Below, in pieces: positions 1 to 6,156 of a stretch of DNA of 8,075 bases. Source of the DNA: Actinomycetes bacterium (lineage in GTDB: Bacteria; Actinomycetota; Acidimicrobiia; Acidimicrobiales; SZUA-35); the NCBI GenBank assembly GCA_024227975.1, contig JAAETV010000765.1, forward strand, positions 1-8,075. Reading direction: 5' to 3'. Below the pieces are notes generated by a model. That model was given only the letters and a program-made list of their open reading frames with translations. It had not been told where the DNA came from and made no database searches. Made by a program: the position numbers and the translations under genes. How positions within the stretch are numbered: position 1 is the stretch's first letter; each line of letters opens with the position of its first letter.

Positions 1-13
1 GAACCTGCTATGA

Positions 14-161
14 GTTGGAGCGGGCCTTCCGGCTCCGCTCCAACCAAGCGTCCGCTGACCGGGGCTAGATCCGGTCCTTGTGGAGGCAGGCCCAAGAGGG
101 GGTCTGCCTCCACAAGAGCGGCGGCTACAGCCATGAGTGCCATGGCTGCTGCGAGGGCAGG
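14..161. ncRNA. candidate structured RNA element with a three-way junction
   Basis: No protein gene is credible here, but the pairing is dense. Perfect stems are 14-23/35-44 (10 bp, continued by 24-26/31-33 after a one-base bulge), 57-62/71-76 (6 bp), 77-89/104-116 (13 bp, with 91-93/98-100 inside) and 128-135/141-148 (8 bp). Bases 52-56 (CCGCT) pair with 117-121 (AGCGG), so the 57-76 and 77-116 hairpins fill this helix with no unpaired linker. A weak outer helix 4-8/157-161 is possible. All stems are Watson-Crick, so the strand is open. Read on the minus strand, the first hairpin has a GGAA (GNRA-type) tetraloop and a bulged A, a mild hint for that strand. I recognise no RNA family in it. 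A pair of terminators for a gene left of the window would explain the two strongest hairpins but not the junction. Confidence 0.42.
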
Positions 162-175
162 AGAGCAGTCGGCGG

Positions 176-203
176 AAACATGCTCCCCTGCAACTTCATG
201 TTT
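176..203. other. stem-loop in AT-richer leader
   Basis: Bases 176-182 (AAACATG) pair perfectly with 197-203 (CATGTTT) around a 14-nt loop. It lies between the strongly structured 14-161 element and the AT-richer stretch in front of ltaE. It could be a further arm of that element or a weak terminator. The stem is short and AT-rich, so chance is possible. Confidence 0.25.
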
Positions 204-246
204 AGTAAATATCCGCGGCCACCACAACGCTTTTCAGCAATATGAA

Positions 247-272
247 CTACCTGCTAGGTAGGTTTATACAAT
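247..272 (+). promoter_or_regulatory. palindrome next to a -10-like box
   Basis: CTACCT (247-252) and AGGTAG (256-261) form a 6+3+6 palindrome. TACAAT (267-272) follows after 5 bases and matches the sigma-70 -10 consensus at five of six positions. No good -35 hexamer is seen at 16-18 bp upstream, so either an activator binds the palindrome or the promoter call is wrong. On the other strand the same stretch gives TATAAA (268 down to 263), so a divergent promoter serving the structured element is equally possible. Function is inferred only from sequence shape. Confidence 0.25.
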
Positions 273-309
273 AACCGCAAGGCCCTGCTTCAGTATTTAT
301 CTAGATGTG

Positions 310-366
310 GCTGTACCCGAACCTATCCATATAGCTGTTTGGGGGCGGATGAATTGGGGGTACAGC
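310..366 (+). promoter_or_regulatory. long-range inverted repeat in the ltaE leader
   Basis: GCTGTACCC (310-318) is the exact reverse complement of GGGTACAGC (358-366), with a 39-nt loop between. In an ltaE leader transcript it would form a 9-bp helix ending 44 nt before the GTG at 411. It may fold as an untranslated-leader structure or act as a paired protein-binding site. No riboswitch consensus was recognised. Confidence 0.25.
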
Positions 367-410
367 TCCCACCTGGTGGTCAGAGCGGATCGGGCTGGCA
401 AGATGGGCCC

Positions 411-1412
411 GTGATCGATCTCCGTTCTGACACTGTCACCAAACCATCGCCCGAGATGCGAGAGGCCATGGCCTCGGCCGAGGTGGGCGACGACGTCTGG
501 GGCGACGATCCCACCGTGACCGCTCTCGAGACCGAGGTGGCGGCCCTGCTGGGCAAAGAGGCGGGACTTTACGTCTCGTCTGGGACCCAGAGCAACCTGT
601 GTGCGCTGATGGCTCACTGTGAACGGGGCGACGAGTACATCGTCGGTGACAATGCTCACACCTACCGGTTCGAGGCTGGTGGGGGCGCCGTGCTGGGCAG
701 CATCCAACCCCAGCCGGTGCGAACCCTCGACGACGGCTGTCTCGATCTCGATCATGTGGTCGCCGTGATCAAGCCCGACGACACCCACTTCGCCCGCAGC
801 CGGCTGTTGTGCCTCGAGAACACCCACGACGGAAAAGTACTGCCCCTGACCCACCAGAACGAGGCGGCCGAGCTGGCCCGGAGTCGGGGTCTGGGCCTCC
901 ATCTGGACGGGGCCCGCTTGTGGAACGCAGCCGTCTCCCTCGAAGTAGAGCCGGCGGTGGTTGCTGAACCGTTCGATACCGTCTCGGTCTGTCTGTCGAA
1001 GGGTTTGGGGGCTCCCGTCGGGTCGGTCCTGGCCGGCGGTGAGGAGCTGGTCACCTCAGCTCGACGGTGGCGCAAGATGTTGGGCGGGGGCATGCGTCAG
1101 GCCGGCATCGTGGCTGCCGGTGGGCTCCACGCCGTGCGCAACAACATCGATCGTCTGGCCGATGATCACGCCAATGCCGCCCGCCTGGCCGCCGGTCTCA
1201 ATGGCATCGACGGGGTGAATGTGGTCGACAAGGCAACCAATATGGTGTTCATCAACTTCAGTTGCGATCCGGGCCCCGTGGTCAAGGCCTTCGCCGACAA
1301 TGAGATCCTGGCCGCGGTCAACGGAACTTCATGTCGTATGGTGACCCATCTCGACCTGAGCACGGCTGACATCGACCACACAATCAAGGTGATCGGCACC
1401 GCATTGAACTAG
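411..1412 (+). CDS. ltaE: low-specificity L-threonine aldolase
   Basis: This PLP enzyme cleaves L-threonine or L-allo-threonine to glycine and acetaldehyde in the cytosol. The protein starts (M)IDLRSDTVT, the family N-terminus, from GTG 411 and is 333 aa, the length of E. coli LtaE. With this start the PLP lysine in [11 protein letters not shown] is K197, the PLP-stacking histidine is H83, a second active-site histidine (HFAR) is H126, and HLDGAR gives D166 and R169. K197, H83 and H126 have the same numbers as I recall for the E. coli enzyme. The frame stays open upstream to TTG 339, but those 24 residues are unlike the family. No clear Shine-Dalgarno precedes 411. The gene is complete. An 83-nt gap with a weak stem-loop separates it from the mutase genes, so a shared transcript is possible but not shown. 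Family assignment is secure; substrate preference between threonine isomers is not visible. Confidence 0.95.
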   Translation: MIDLRSDTVTKPSPEMREAMASAEVGDDVWGDDPTVTALETEVAALLGKEAGLYVSSGTQSNLCALMAHCERGDEYIVGDNAHTYRFEAGGGAVLGSIQPQPVRTLDDGCLDLDHVVAVIKPDDTHFARSRLLCLENTHDGKVLPLTHQNEAAELARSRGLGLHLDGARLWNAAVSLEVEPAVVAEPFDTVSVCLSKGLGAPVGSVLAGGEELVTSARRWRKMLGGGMRQAGIVAAGGLHAVRNNIDRLADDHANAARLAAGLNGIDGVNVVDKATNMVFINFSCDPGPVVKAFADNEILAAVNGTSCRMVTHLDLSTADIDHTIKVIGTALN

Positions 1413-1416
1413 CAGA

Positions 1417-1454
1417 GCTGGGCTGGAGGCATTGGGCCAGAGTGACAGCCCGGT
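1417..1454 (+). terminator. weak stem-loop after ltaE
   Basis: Bases 1417-1425 pair with 1446-1454 over nine positions, two of them G-U, with a 20-nt loop, starting five bases after the ltaE stop. No T-tract follows. It may be a T-less terminator or an attenuator between ltaE and the mutase operon. Confidence 0.25.
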
Positions 1455-1481
1455 GCGATACTTCTTGCCAGCCACGTCATC

Positions 1482-1487
1482 AGGAGA
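1482..1487 (+). promoter_or_regulatory. ribosome binding site deciding the icmA start
   Basis: AGGAGA stands 8 nt before ATG 1496 and is the best Shine-Dalgarno match in the left half of the window. It favours ATG 1496 over the earlier in-frame GTG at 1442. Confidence 0.75.
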
Positions 1488-1495
1488 CCACCGTC

Positions 1496-3148
1496 ATGGC
1501 AACACAAGACAGGGGACGTCCCACCGGACCTGATTATGAGGCGTACCGCGAGGCCTACGAGGCCTCACGCCTGAGAGACGTCCCGTTCGAGACGATGTCA
1601 GGGGTGCCCGTCGAGCCTGTCTATGGCGACGCCCCTTACCCCGGCCAGTACCCCTATACCCGGGGTGTCTACCCGTCGATGTACCGGTCTCGGCTGTGGA
1701 CGATGCGGATGTTCGCCGGGTTTGGCACCGCTGAAGACACCAACGGCCGGTTCAAGGAGCTCCTGGCCAACGGGGTGATGGGGCTGTCGACGGCATTCGA
1801 CATGCCAACCCTCATGGGTCGCGACTCCGACTCTCACTGGGCCGCCGGTGAGGTTGGCCGGGCCGGGGTCGCCATCGACACCCTGTCCGATATGGAGGAC
1901 CTGTTCGCCGACATCGATCTGGGTTCGGTCTCCACTTCGATGACGATCAATGGTCCAGCCGCCATCGCGCTGGCCATGTACATCGCCGTCGGGGAGAAGA
2001 ACGGGGTGGCCCGAGGCGACCTGGCCGGGACCATCCAGAACGACATTTTCAAGGAGTACCAGGCCCAGAAGGAATACATCTACCCTCCCCGACCGTCGGT
2101 GCGAATCGTGACCGACATGATCCGCTTCACCGCGGCCGAGATGCCCCGCTGGCATCCGGTGTCGATCTCGGGCTACCACATTCGCGAGGCCGGTTCGACC
2201 GCAGCCCAAGAGCTGGCTTTCACCCTGGCCAACGGGTTCGCCTATGTCGAAGCGGCGGTGGCGGCCGGGGTCGACGTCGACACCTTCGCCGGCCGGCTCA
2301 GCTTCTTCTTCAACTCCCACTCCGACTTCTTCGAAGAGATCGGCAAGTTCCGGGCTGCTCGTCGGATCTGGGCCCGGTGGATGAAGGAGCGCTACGGGGC
2401 CACCCAGGAGCGCTCGATGCTATGCCGCTTCCACACCCAGACAGCCGGGGTGTCGCTGACGGCCCAGCAGCCCGAGATCAACATCGCCCGGGTCGCCATC
2501 CAGGCCATGGCTGGTGCCCTGGGCGGGACCCAGAGCCTCCACACCGACTCATTCGACGAGGCCCTGGCTCTACCGACGGAGAAAGCGGCCCGGATCGCCC
2601 TGCGGACCCAGCAGATCGTGGCCCACGAAACCGGGGCTGCCATCGTGGCCGACCCCCTCGGCGGCGCTCCCTTCGTGGAGTGGATGACCGATGAGATGGA
2701 ACGCCAGGCTGAGGCCATCTTCGCCCACCTCGACGATCTGGGGAACGGGTCGATCCTGGAGGGTGTATATGCCGGGATCGAGAACGGCTACTTCGTCGGT
2801 GAGATCGCCGATGCCGCCTACCGTTTCGAGCGTGAGGTCAACAATGGTCAGCGGATCATTGTCGGGGTCAATGACTTCACCGACGGCGACGACTCGGACA
2901 ATGACCTGCTCAGGATCGACGCCGAGACCGAGGAGTACCAGCTCAAGCGGCTGGCCGACGTGAAACTGTGCCGCGACGACGATGCTGTACATCAGGCGCT
3001 GGCCGAGGTGAAGGCGGTGGCCGCAGAGCCCACCCGCAACCTGATGCCCTCCATCCTGGACGCGGTCAAGGCCTACGCCACCCTGGAGGAAGTCGCCATG
3101 GCCATGGAGGCCGAGTTTGGTACCTATGTCGAGAAAGCGATCATATGA
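1496..3148 (+). CDS. icmA: acyl-CoA mutase large subunit, isobutyryl-CoA mutase type
   Basis: This is the catalytic TIM-barrel subunit of a coenzyme-B12 carbon-skeleton mutase, 550 aa, the size of stand-alone large subunits; the B12 domain is the next gene. ATG 1496 is chosen because AGGAGA (1482-1487) lies 8 nt upstream; an in-frame GTG at 1442 would add 18 unlike residues. Family motifs are YRSRLWTMRMFAGFGTAED (62-80), FDMPTLMGRDSD (101-112), TIQND (179-183, Q181) and SGYHIREAG (225-233, H228). The position of the methylmalonyl-CoA mutase tyrosine (Y89 in Propionibacterium) is F73, and that of its carboxylate-binding arginine (R207) is Q191. Phe plus Gln is the isobutyryl-CoA mutase pattern (F80/Q198 in Streptomyces). 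The predicted reaction is therefore isobutyryl-CoA to and from n-butyryl-CoA, linking valine or branched acids to butyrate metabolism. Automated labels will probably say methylmalonyl-CoA mutase; 2-hydroxyisobutyryl-CoA mutase would have Ile at position 73. Specificity is inferred; the fold is certain. Confidence 0.9.
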   Translation: MATQDRGRPTGPDYEAYREAYEASRLRDVPFETMSGVPVEPVYGDAPYPGQYPYTRGVYPSMYRSRLWTMRMFAGFGTAEDTNGRFKELLANGVMGLSTAFDMPTLMGRDSDSHWAAGEVGRAGVAIDTLSDMEDLFADIDLGSVSTSMTINGPAAIALAMYIAVGEKNGVARGDLAGTIQNDIFKEYQAQKEYIYPPRPSVRIVTDMIRFTAAEMPRWHPVSISGYHIREAGSTAAQELAFTLANGFAYVEAAVAAGVDVDTFAGRLSFFFNSHSDFFEEIGKFRAARRIWARWMKERYGATQERSMLCRFHTQTAGVSLTAQQPEINIARVAIQAMAGALGGTQSLHTDSFDEALALPTEKAARIALRTQQIVAHETGAAIVADPLGGAPFVEWMTDEMERQAEAIFAHLDDLGNGSILEGVYAGIENGYFVGEIADAAYRFEREVNNGQRIIVGVNDFTDGDDSDNDLLRIDAETEEYQLKRLADVKLCRDDDAVHQALAEVKAVAAEPTRNLMPSILDAVKAYATLEEVAMAMEAEFGTYVEKAII

Positions 3149-3579
3149 CAGGTAGTGACACCACCAATTCGGCCGCCGGAGCACCGACCAACCTGCGGGT
3201 GATCCTGGCCAAGCTCGGCCTCGACGGCCATGACCGCGGGTTGAAGGTGGTAGCCCGGATCCTGCGTGATGCTGGCATGGAGGTCATCTATCTCGGCCTG
3301 CGTCAGACCACCGACAGCATCGTGGCCGCGGCCGAACAGGAAGACGCCGATGCCATCGGGCTGTCGATGCACAATGCCGGTCATCTGACCCTGGCCCCGA
3401 ACATGGTCAAGGCCCTGGCCGAGGCCGAGCTCGATATCCCTGTGATCGTCGGCGGGATCATCCCCGACGACGATGTCGACGCCCTTCGTCAGGCTGGGGT
3501 GGCAGCGGTGCTAGGCCCAGGGGCGTCATCCGAAGAGGTGGCCCAACAGGTGCGCAACGCCGTGGCCACCGCCCTGTGA
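3145..3579 (+). CDS. icmB: cobalamin-binding small subunit of the acyl-CoA mutase
   Basis: A 144-aa B12-binding domain protein that pairs with the upstream large subunit and holds adenosylcobalamin. LGLDGHDRG carries the DxHxxG motif (D27, H29, G32); H29 would be the lower axial cobalt ligand (base-off/His-on binding). LSMHNAGH and the GGIIPDDD and GPGAS loops are the other corrin and nucleotide-tail contacts of this fold. The first 15 or so residues are a polar, probably flexible tail. ATG 3145 overlaps the upstream TGA in ATGA, the typical arrangement of translationally coupled subunits, with GAGAAAG (3131-3137) as a modest ribosome site. The frame is open further upstream inside icmA, but that would add residues that are only an out-of-frame reading of icmA. 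Length fits separate small mutase subunits (about 135-145 aa). The family is certain; the partner specificity follows from the neighbour. Confidence 0.92.
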   Translation: MTGSDTTNSAAGAPTNLRVILAKLGLDGHDRGLKVVARILRDAGMEVIYLGLRQTTDSIVAAAEQEDADAIGLSMHNAGHLTLAPNMVKALAEAELDIPVIVGGIIPDDDVDALRQAGVAAVLGPGASSEEVAQQVRNAVATAL

Positions 3580-3625
3580 TCCCTGCTGTGAGCCTGATCC
3601 TTCCCATTGCCGAGATCTTGTGACC

Positions 3626-4645
3626 ATGGCCAAGCCAACCAGCGTCGACGAGCTGTACCGAGCTGCCCGTGACGATGGCCACCGACGATCCCTGGGTCGA
3701 CTCCTGACCCTGGTCGAGCGAGGGGGTGCCGATGCGGAGACCATCAGCGAGCTGGCCCACCCCGATGCCGGGCGGGCCCACATCATCGGTATCACCGGCG
3801 CCCCGGGGGCTGGCAAGTCGACGCTCACCGGCCAGCTCGTGTCCCTGTTGATAGCCCAAGGTCACCAGCCCGCCATCTTGGCCGTGGACCCGTCGTCGCC
3901 CCTCACCGGTGGTGCCATCCTCGGCGACCGGATCCGTATGGACGACGTCGTCTCCCCCATTGCCGCCGCCGGGAGCGTCGAGCGGCAGAGCGCGTTCATT
4001 CGCTCCATGGCGACCCGGGGGCATTCCGGTGGGCTGGCGCTAGCGGTACCGCTGGCCGTTCGGCTGTTCGACGCCGTCGGCTATGGGCCCGTCATCATCG
4101 AAACGGTCGGGGTCGGCCAGGTCGAAGTCGATGTTGTCGGGGCGGCCGACACCGCCATCGTGGTGGTGACCCCGGGCATGGGCGATGCCGTGCAGGCCAA
4201 CAAGGCTGGCTTATTGGAGGTAGCGGATGTGTTCGTAGTCAACAAGGCCGACCGTCCCGGAGCCAACGATGTACGACGGGATCTGGAGCTGATGCTCGAC
4301 CTGAGCCATATGACCGGCCAGGAGCGGGTTGACGGGTATCGACCCCCGATCGTGATGTCGTCGGCCATCGATGGCACCGGAGCGGCGGATGTGCTCCAAG
4401 CAGCCGCCGACCATCTCACCTACCTCGATGACACCGGCCAGCGGGCGGCCAGACGCCAGCTCCGGATCAAGACCGAGATCCAGGCCAGAATGGAACAGAA
4501 GCTGGTGGCGCTGACCGAGACCATCCTGGCCTCGGAGGTTGGGGCTCAGGTGCTGGCCGAAGCGGAACAAGGCAAGCTTCCCCCCACGAGGGCCAGCTCG
4601 ACCCTGCTCGACCAGCTATTCCGCTCCTCAAACCCCACGACCTGA
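3626..4645 (+). CDS. meaB: MeaB/ArgK-family GTPase, mutase chaperone
   Basis: A 339-aa P-loop G3E-type GTPase that loads adenosylcobalamin onto B12 mutases and protects or rescues them from inactivation. Motifs in order: Walker A GAPGAGKST (58-66), VDPSSPLTGGAILGDRIRM (87-105), SMATRGHSGGL (127-137), ETVGVGQVEVDV (159-170) and the guanine-specificity NKAD (206-209). The C-terminal helices match the family dimerisation arm. It lies 46 nt after the B12 subunit, so it very likely serves that mutase. ATG 3626 is chosen because GAGA (3612-3615) is 10 nt upstream; GTG 3620 would add two residues and is nearly as good. Between IRM and FIRS there are 18 residues where relatives I recall have about 9, an insertion next to the switch region. 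Fused mutases of the IcmF type carry the same G domain inside one chain; here it is free-standing. Confidence 0.92.
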   Translation: MAKPTSVDELYRAARDDGHRRSLGRLLTLVERGGADAETISELAHPDAGRAHIIGITGAPGAGKSTLTGQLVSLLIAQGHQPAILAVDPSSPLTGGAILGDRIRMDDVVSPIAAAGSVERQSAFIRSMATRGHSGGLALAVPLAVRLFDAVGYGPVIIETVGVGQVEVDVVGAADTAIVVVTPGMGDAVQANKAGLLEVADVFVVNKADRPGANDVRRDLELMLDLSHMTGQERVDGYRPPIVMSSAIDGTGAADVLQAAADHLTYLDDTGQRAARRQLRIKTEIQARMEQKLVALTETILASEVGAQVLAEAEQGKLPPTRASSTLLDQLFRSSNPTT

Positions 4646-4661
4646 CCTGGCAGGGGTCAGG
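4641..4661 (+). terminator. stem-loop at the end of the mutase operon
   Basis: CCTGACC (4641-4647) pairs with GGTCAGG (4655-4661) around 7 nt, and CCCC at 4633-4636 can extend it with GGGG at 4663-4666 after a bulge. The meaB stop codon lies inside the left arm. There is no T-tract, as is common for actinobacterial terminators. Confidence 0.5.
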
Positions 4662-4782
4662 TGGGGTCGCGGCTGGGGCGGGGCAATCCCAATGCAAGCC
4701 GCTGATCTGCGGCCACATCGTCCGACTTGGGGCATCCCTCGTTTGACGTGAGACACTGATGATTGGTGCCAGCCACCTACTA

Positions 4783-4834
4783 CCGTCGTCGATCCTCAGT
4801 TGCCGACCCATGTCGGTGATCCCGTCGTCGATCC
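4783..4834 (+). repeat. 13-bp direct repeat around a small hairpin in the thiolase leader
   Basis: CCGTCGTCGATCC occurs at 4783-4795 and again, identically, at 4822-4834, 39 bp apart. Between them CCGAC (4803-4807) and GTCGG (4812-4816) form a 5-bp stem with a CCAT loop. The second copy ends 27 nt before the thiolase ATG. It could be a tandem operator or a local duplication. The rest of the 4646-4861 gap shows only a TTGACG (4743-4748) resembling a -35 box, with no matching -10. Confidence 0.4.
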
Positions 4835-4848
4835 CGACCCCGAACACC

Positions 4849-4853
4849 AGGAA
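4849..4853 (+). promoter_or_regulatory. ribosome binding site of the thiolase
   Basis: AGGAA lies 8 nt before ATG 4862. It supports this start over the later in-frame methionines. Confidence 0.6.
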
Positions 4854-4861
4854 CAGACATC

Positions 4862-6061
4862 ATGAGCAATACCACGGAACCCGTCGTACTCATTGAGGGA
4901 GCCAGAACCCCGATTGGTCGATTCAACGGATCACTGTCCGGCTTCTCGGGCACCGATCTCGGTGGGCTGGCCATCACCGCCGCCCTGGAGCAAGCCCGTG
5001 TACCCGCTTCCGAGGTCGACCAGGTCGTCATGGGCCATGTCCTCACCGCGGGTGAGGGCCAGTCGGCAGCCCGCAATGCCAGCATCAAGGGTGGCCTCGG
5101 CATGGATGTACCAGCGACGACCATCAACAAGGTCTGCCTGTCGGGGATCCAAGCCATCAACTACGCCTGGATGCTGATCCGGACCGGCCAGGCCGACGTG
5201 GTTGTCGCCGGGGGGATGGAGTCGATGACGAACTCGCCTTATCTGCTGCCCAAGGGGCGCAGTGGGTACGGTTACGGCCACGGAGAGGTGCTCGATTCGC
5301 TGCTCTACGACGGGCTGACCTGTGCTGTCGAGTCAGTACTGATGGGTGAGGGCACCGACCAGTACGCCATGACCGACGGGATCAGTCGTGAGGCCCAGGA
5401 CGCCTACGCGGCCGAGTCGCACGAGAGGGCGGCCCGGGCCATCAAGGACGGAATCCTGGCCAGTGAGGTGACGGCGGTGTCAGTGCCCCAGCGCAAGGGT
5501 GACCCACTGACGTTCAGTGACGACGAGGGGGTCAGGCCCGGTACCGACGCCAGCTCGCTCGGCGGGCTACGACCGGCTTTCGTCACCGACGGAACCGTGA
5601 CCGCCGGCAATGCATCACAGATCTCAGACGGAGCCTCGGCCATGATCATCGCCTCGGCCTCGGCCGCTGAGCGGATGGGAGCGACCCCACTGGCGGAGCT
5701 GGTCTCATTCGGATTGGTGGCAGGCCCCGACAACTGCTCACTGTTGCAGCAGCCGTCGAGGGCCATCCGGACTGCTCTGGACCGGGCTTCGATGAGCGCG
5801 TCGGATGTCGATCTGTTCGAGATCAATGAGGCCTTCGCCGCCGTATCCCTGGCCTCGATGGCCGACCTCGGAGTCAGCCCCGACATCGTCAACGTCAACG
5901 GTGGGGCCATCGCCATCGGCCACCCACTGGGCATGTCCGGCAACCGGATTGCGCTCACGGCCGCCCACGAGCTTCGCCGCCGCGGCGGAGGCATCGCCGC
6001 CGCCGGTCTGTGCGGTGGTGGCGGCCAGGGCGACGCCCTCATCATGCGAGTAGCCGGCTAG
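4862..6061 (+). CDS. acetyl-CoA C-acyltransferase (thiolase)
   Basis: A complete 399-aa thiolase. It catalyses the reversible reaction of two acetyl-CoA to acetoacetyl-CoA, or thiolytic cleavage of 3-ketoacyl-CoA in fatty acid breakdown. The nucleophile is C92 in NKVCLSG, the His-Cys pair is H354 in GHPLGMSG and C384 in LCGGGGQG, and NEAFA is at 322-326. These sit close to C89/H348/C378 of the Zoogloea biosynthetic thiolase, so length and spacing fit the short-chain tetrameric group. The loop GMSGNR replaces the commoner GASGAR, a variant I associate with actinobacterial thiolases. It has its own ribosome site and follows the mutase terminator by about 200 nt, so it is probably transcribed separately. 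Neighbouring mutase genes suggest a role in C4 acyl-CoA turnover: butyryl-CoA made from isobutyryl-CoA would reach acetoacetyl-CoA by beta-oxidation and be split here. Chain-length preference cannot be read from the sequence, so no symbol is given. Confidence 0.93.
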   Translation: MSNTTEPVVLIEGARTPIGRFNGSLSGFSGTDLGGLAITAALEQARVPASEVDQVVMGHVLTAGEGQSAARNASIKGGLGMDVPATTINKVCLSGIQAINYAWMLIRTGQADVVVAGGMESMTNSPYLLPKGRSGYGYGHGEVLDSLLYDGLTCAVESVLMGEGTDQYAMTDGISREAQDAYAAESHERAARAIKDGILASEVTAVSVPQRKGDPLTFSDDEGVRPGTDASSLGGLRPAFVTDGTVTAGNASQISDGASAMIIASASAAERMGATPLAELVSFGLVAGPDNCSLLQQPSRAIRTALDRASMSASDVDLFEINEAFAAVSLASMADLGVSPDIVNVNGGAIAIGHPLGMSGNRIALTAAHELRRRGGGIAAAGLCGGGGQGDALIMRVAG

Positions 6062-6071
6062 CAACTGGGGC

Positions 6072-6103
6072 CGGCGTCGAGGTTGGCTCTCAGCTCGGTG
6101 CCG
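6072..6103 (+). terminator. stem-loop after the thiolase
   Basis: Bases 6072-6081 pair with 6094-6103 over ten positions around a 12-nt loop, starting 10 nt after the stop. Two pairs are G-U when read as + strand RNA and would be C-A mismatches on the other strand, which supports a + strand transcript structure. No T-tract follows. Confidence 0.5.
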
Positions 6104-6156
6104 TGGTGGCGGATCTCAAAGGACCGCGACCACTAGGTGAAAGACCCTGAACCGGG

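Noticed and set aside
1..17. Possible 3' end of a tRNA (GAACCTGCT could be the end of a T-arm, then a 7-nt acceptor strand)
   Set aside because: Only about 17 nt would be visible, the acceptor partner is outside the window, the T-stem would be atypical, no CCA is encoded and the next bases belong to a hairpin.
160..200. GGAGAG near 161 as the start of a glycine riboswitch, since ltaE makes glycine
   Set aside because: The other conserved blocks of the glycine aptamer are absent from the following sequence.
10..261. Open frame of 83 codons on the + strand
   Set aside because: It has no ribosome site, its composition is low-complexity Ala/Ser/Arg/Gly, and it is explained by the inverted repeats of the structured element it runs through.
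339..410. 24-codon N-terminal extension of threonine aldolase from TTG 339
   Set aside because: The residues are unlike the family, and the GTG at 411 gives exactly the family N-terminus and catalytic numbering.
1481..1493. CAGGAGACCACC resembling the B12-box of a cobalamin riboswitch before a B12 enzyme
   Set aside because: It is explained by the Shine-Dalgarno sequence, the match breaks at the end of the box, and only 83 nt of intergenic DNA is available, too little for the roughly 200-nt riboswitch.
1442..1495. Earlier GTG start of the mutase large subunit
   Set aside because: It has no ribosome site, its residues are unlike the family, and a strong AGGAGA lies before ATG 1496.
1598..2320. 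Long minus-strand open frame of 240 codons opposite the mutase, and similar ones at 297-902, 2570-3184, 3458-4024 and 5404-6045
   Set aside because: They are third-position shadows of GC-rich genes: no family motifs, no ribosome sites, and compositions expected from antisense reading.
2968..3144. Upstream extension of the B12-binding subunit
   Set aside because: It is out-of-frame reading of the mutase large subunit; ATG 3145 gives the usual length and an ATGA overlap.
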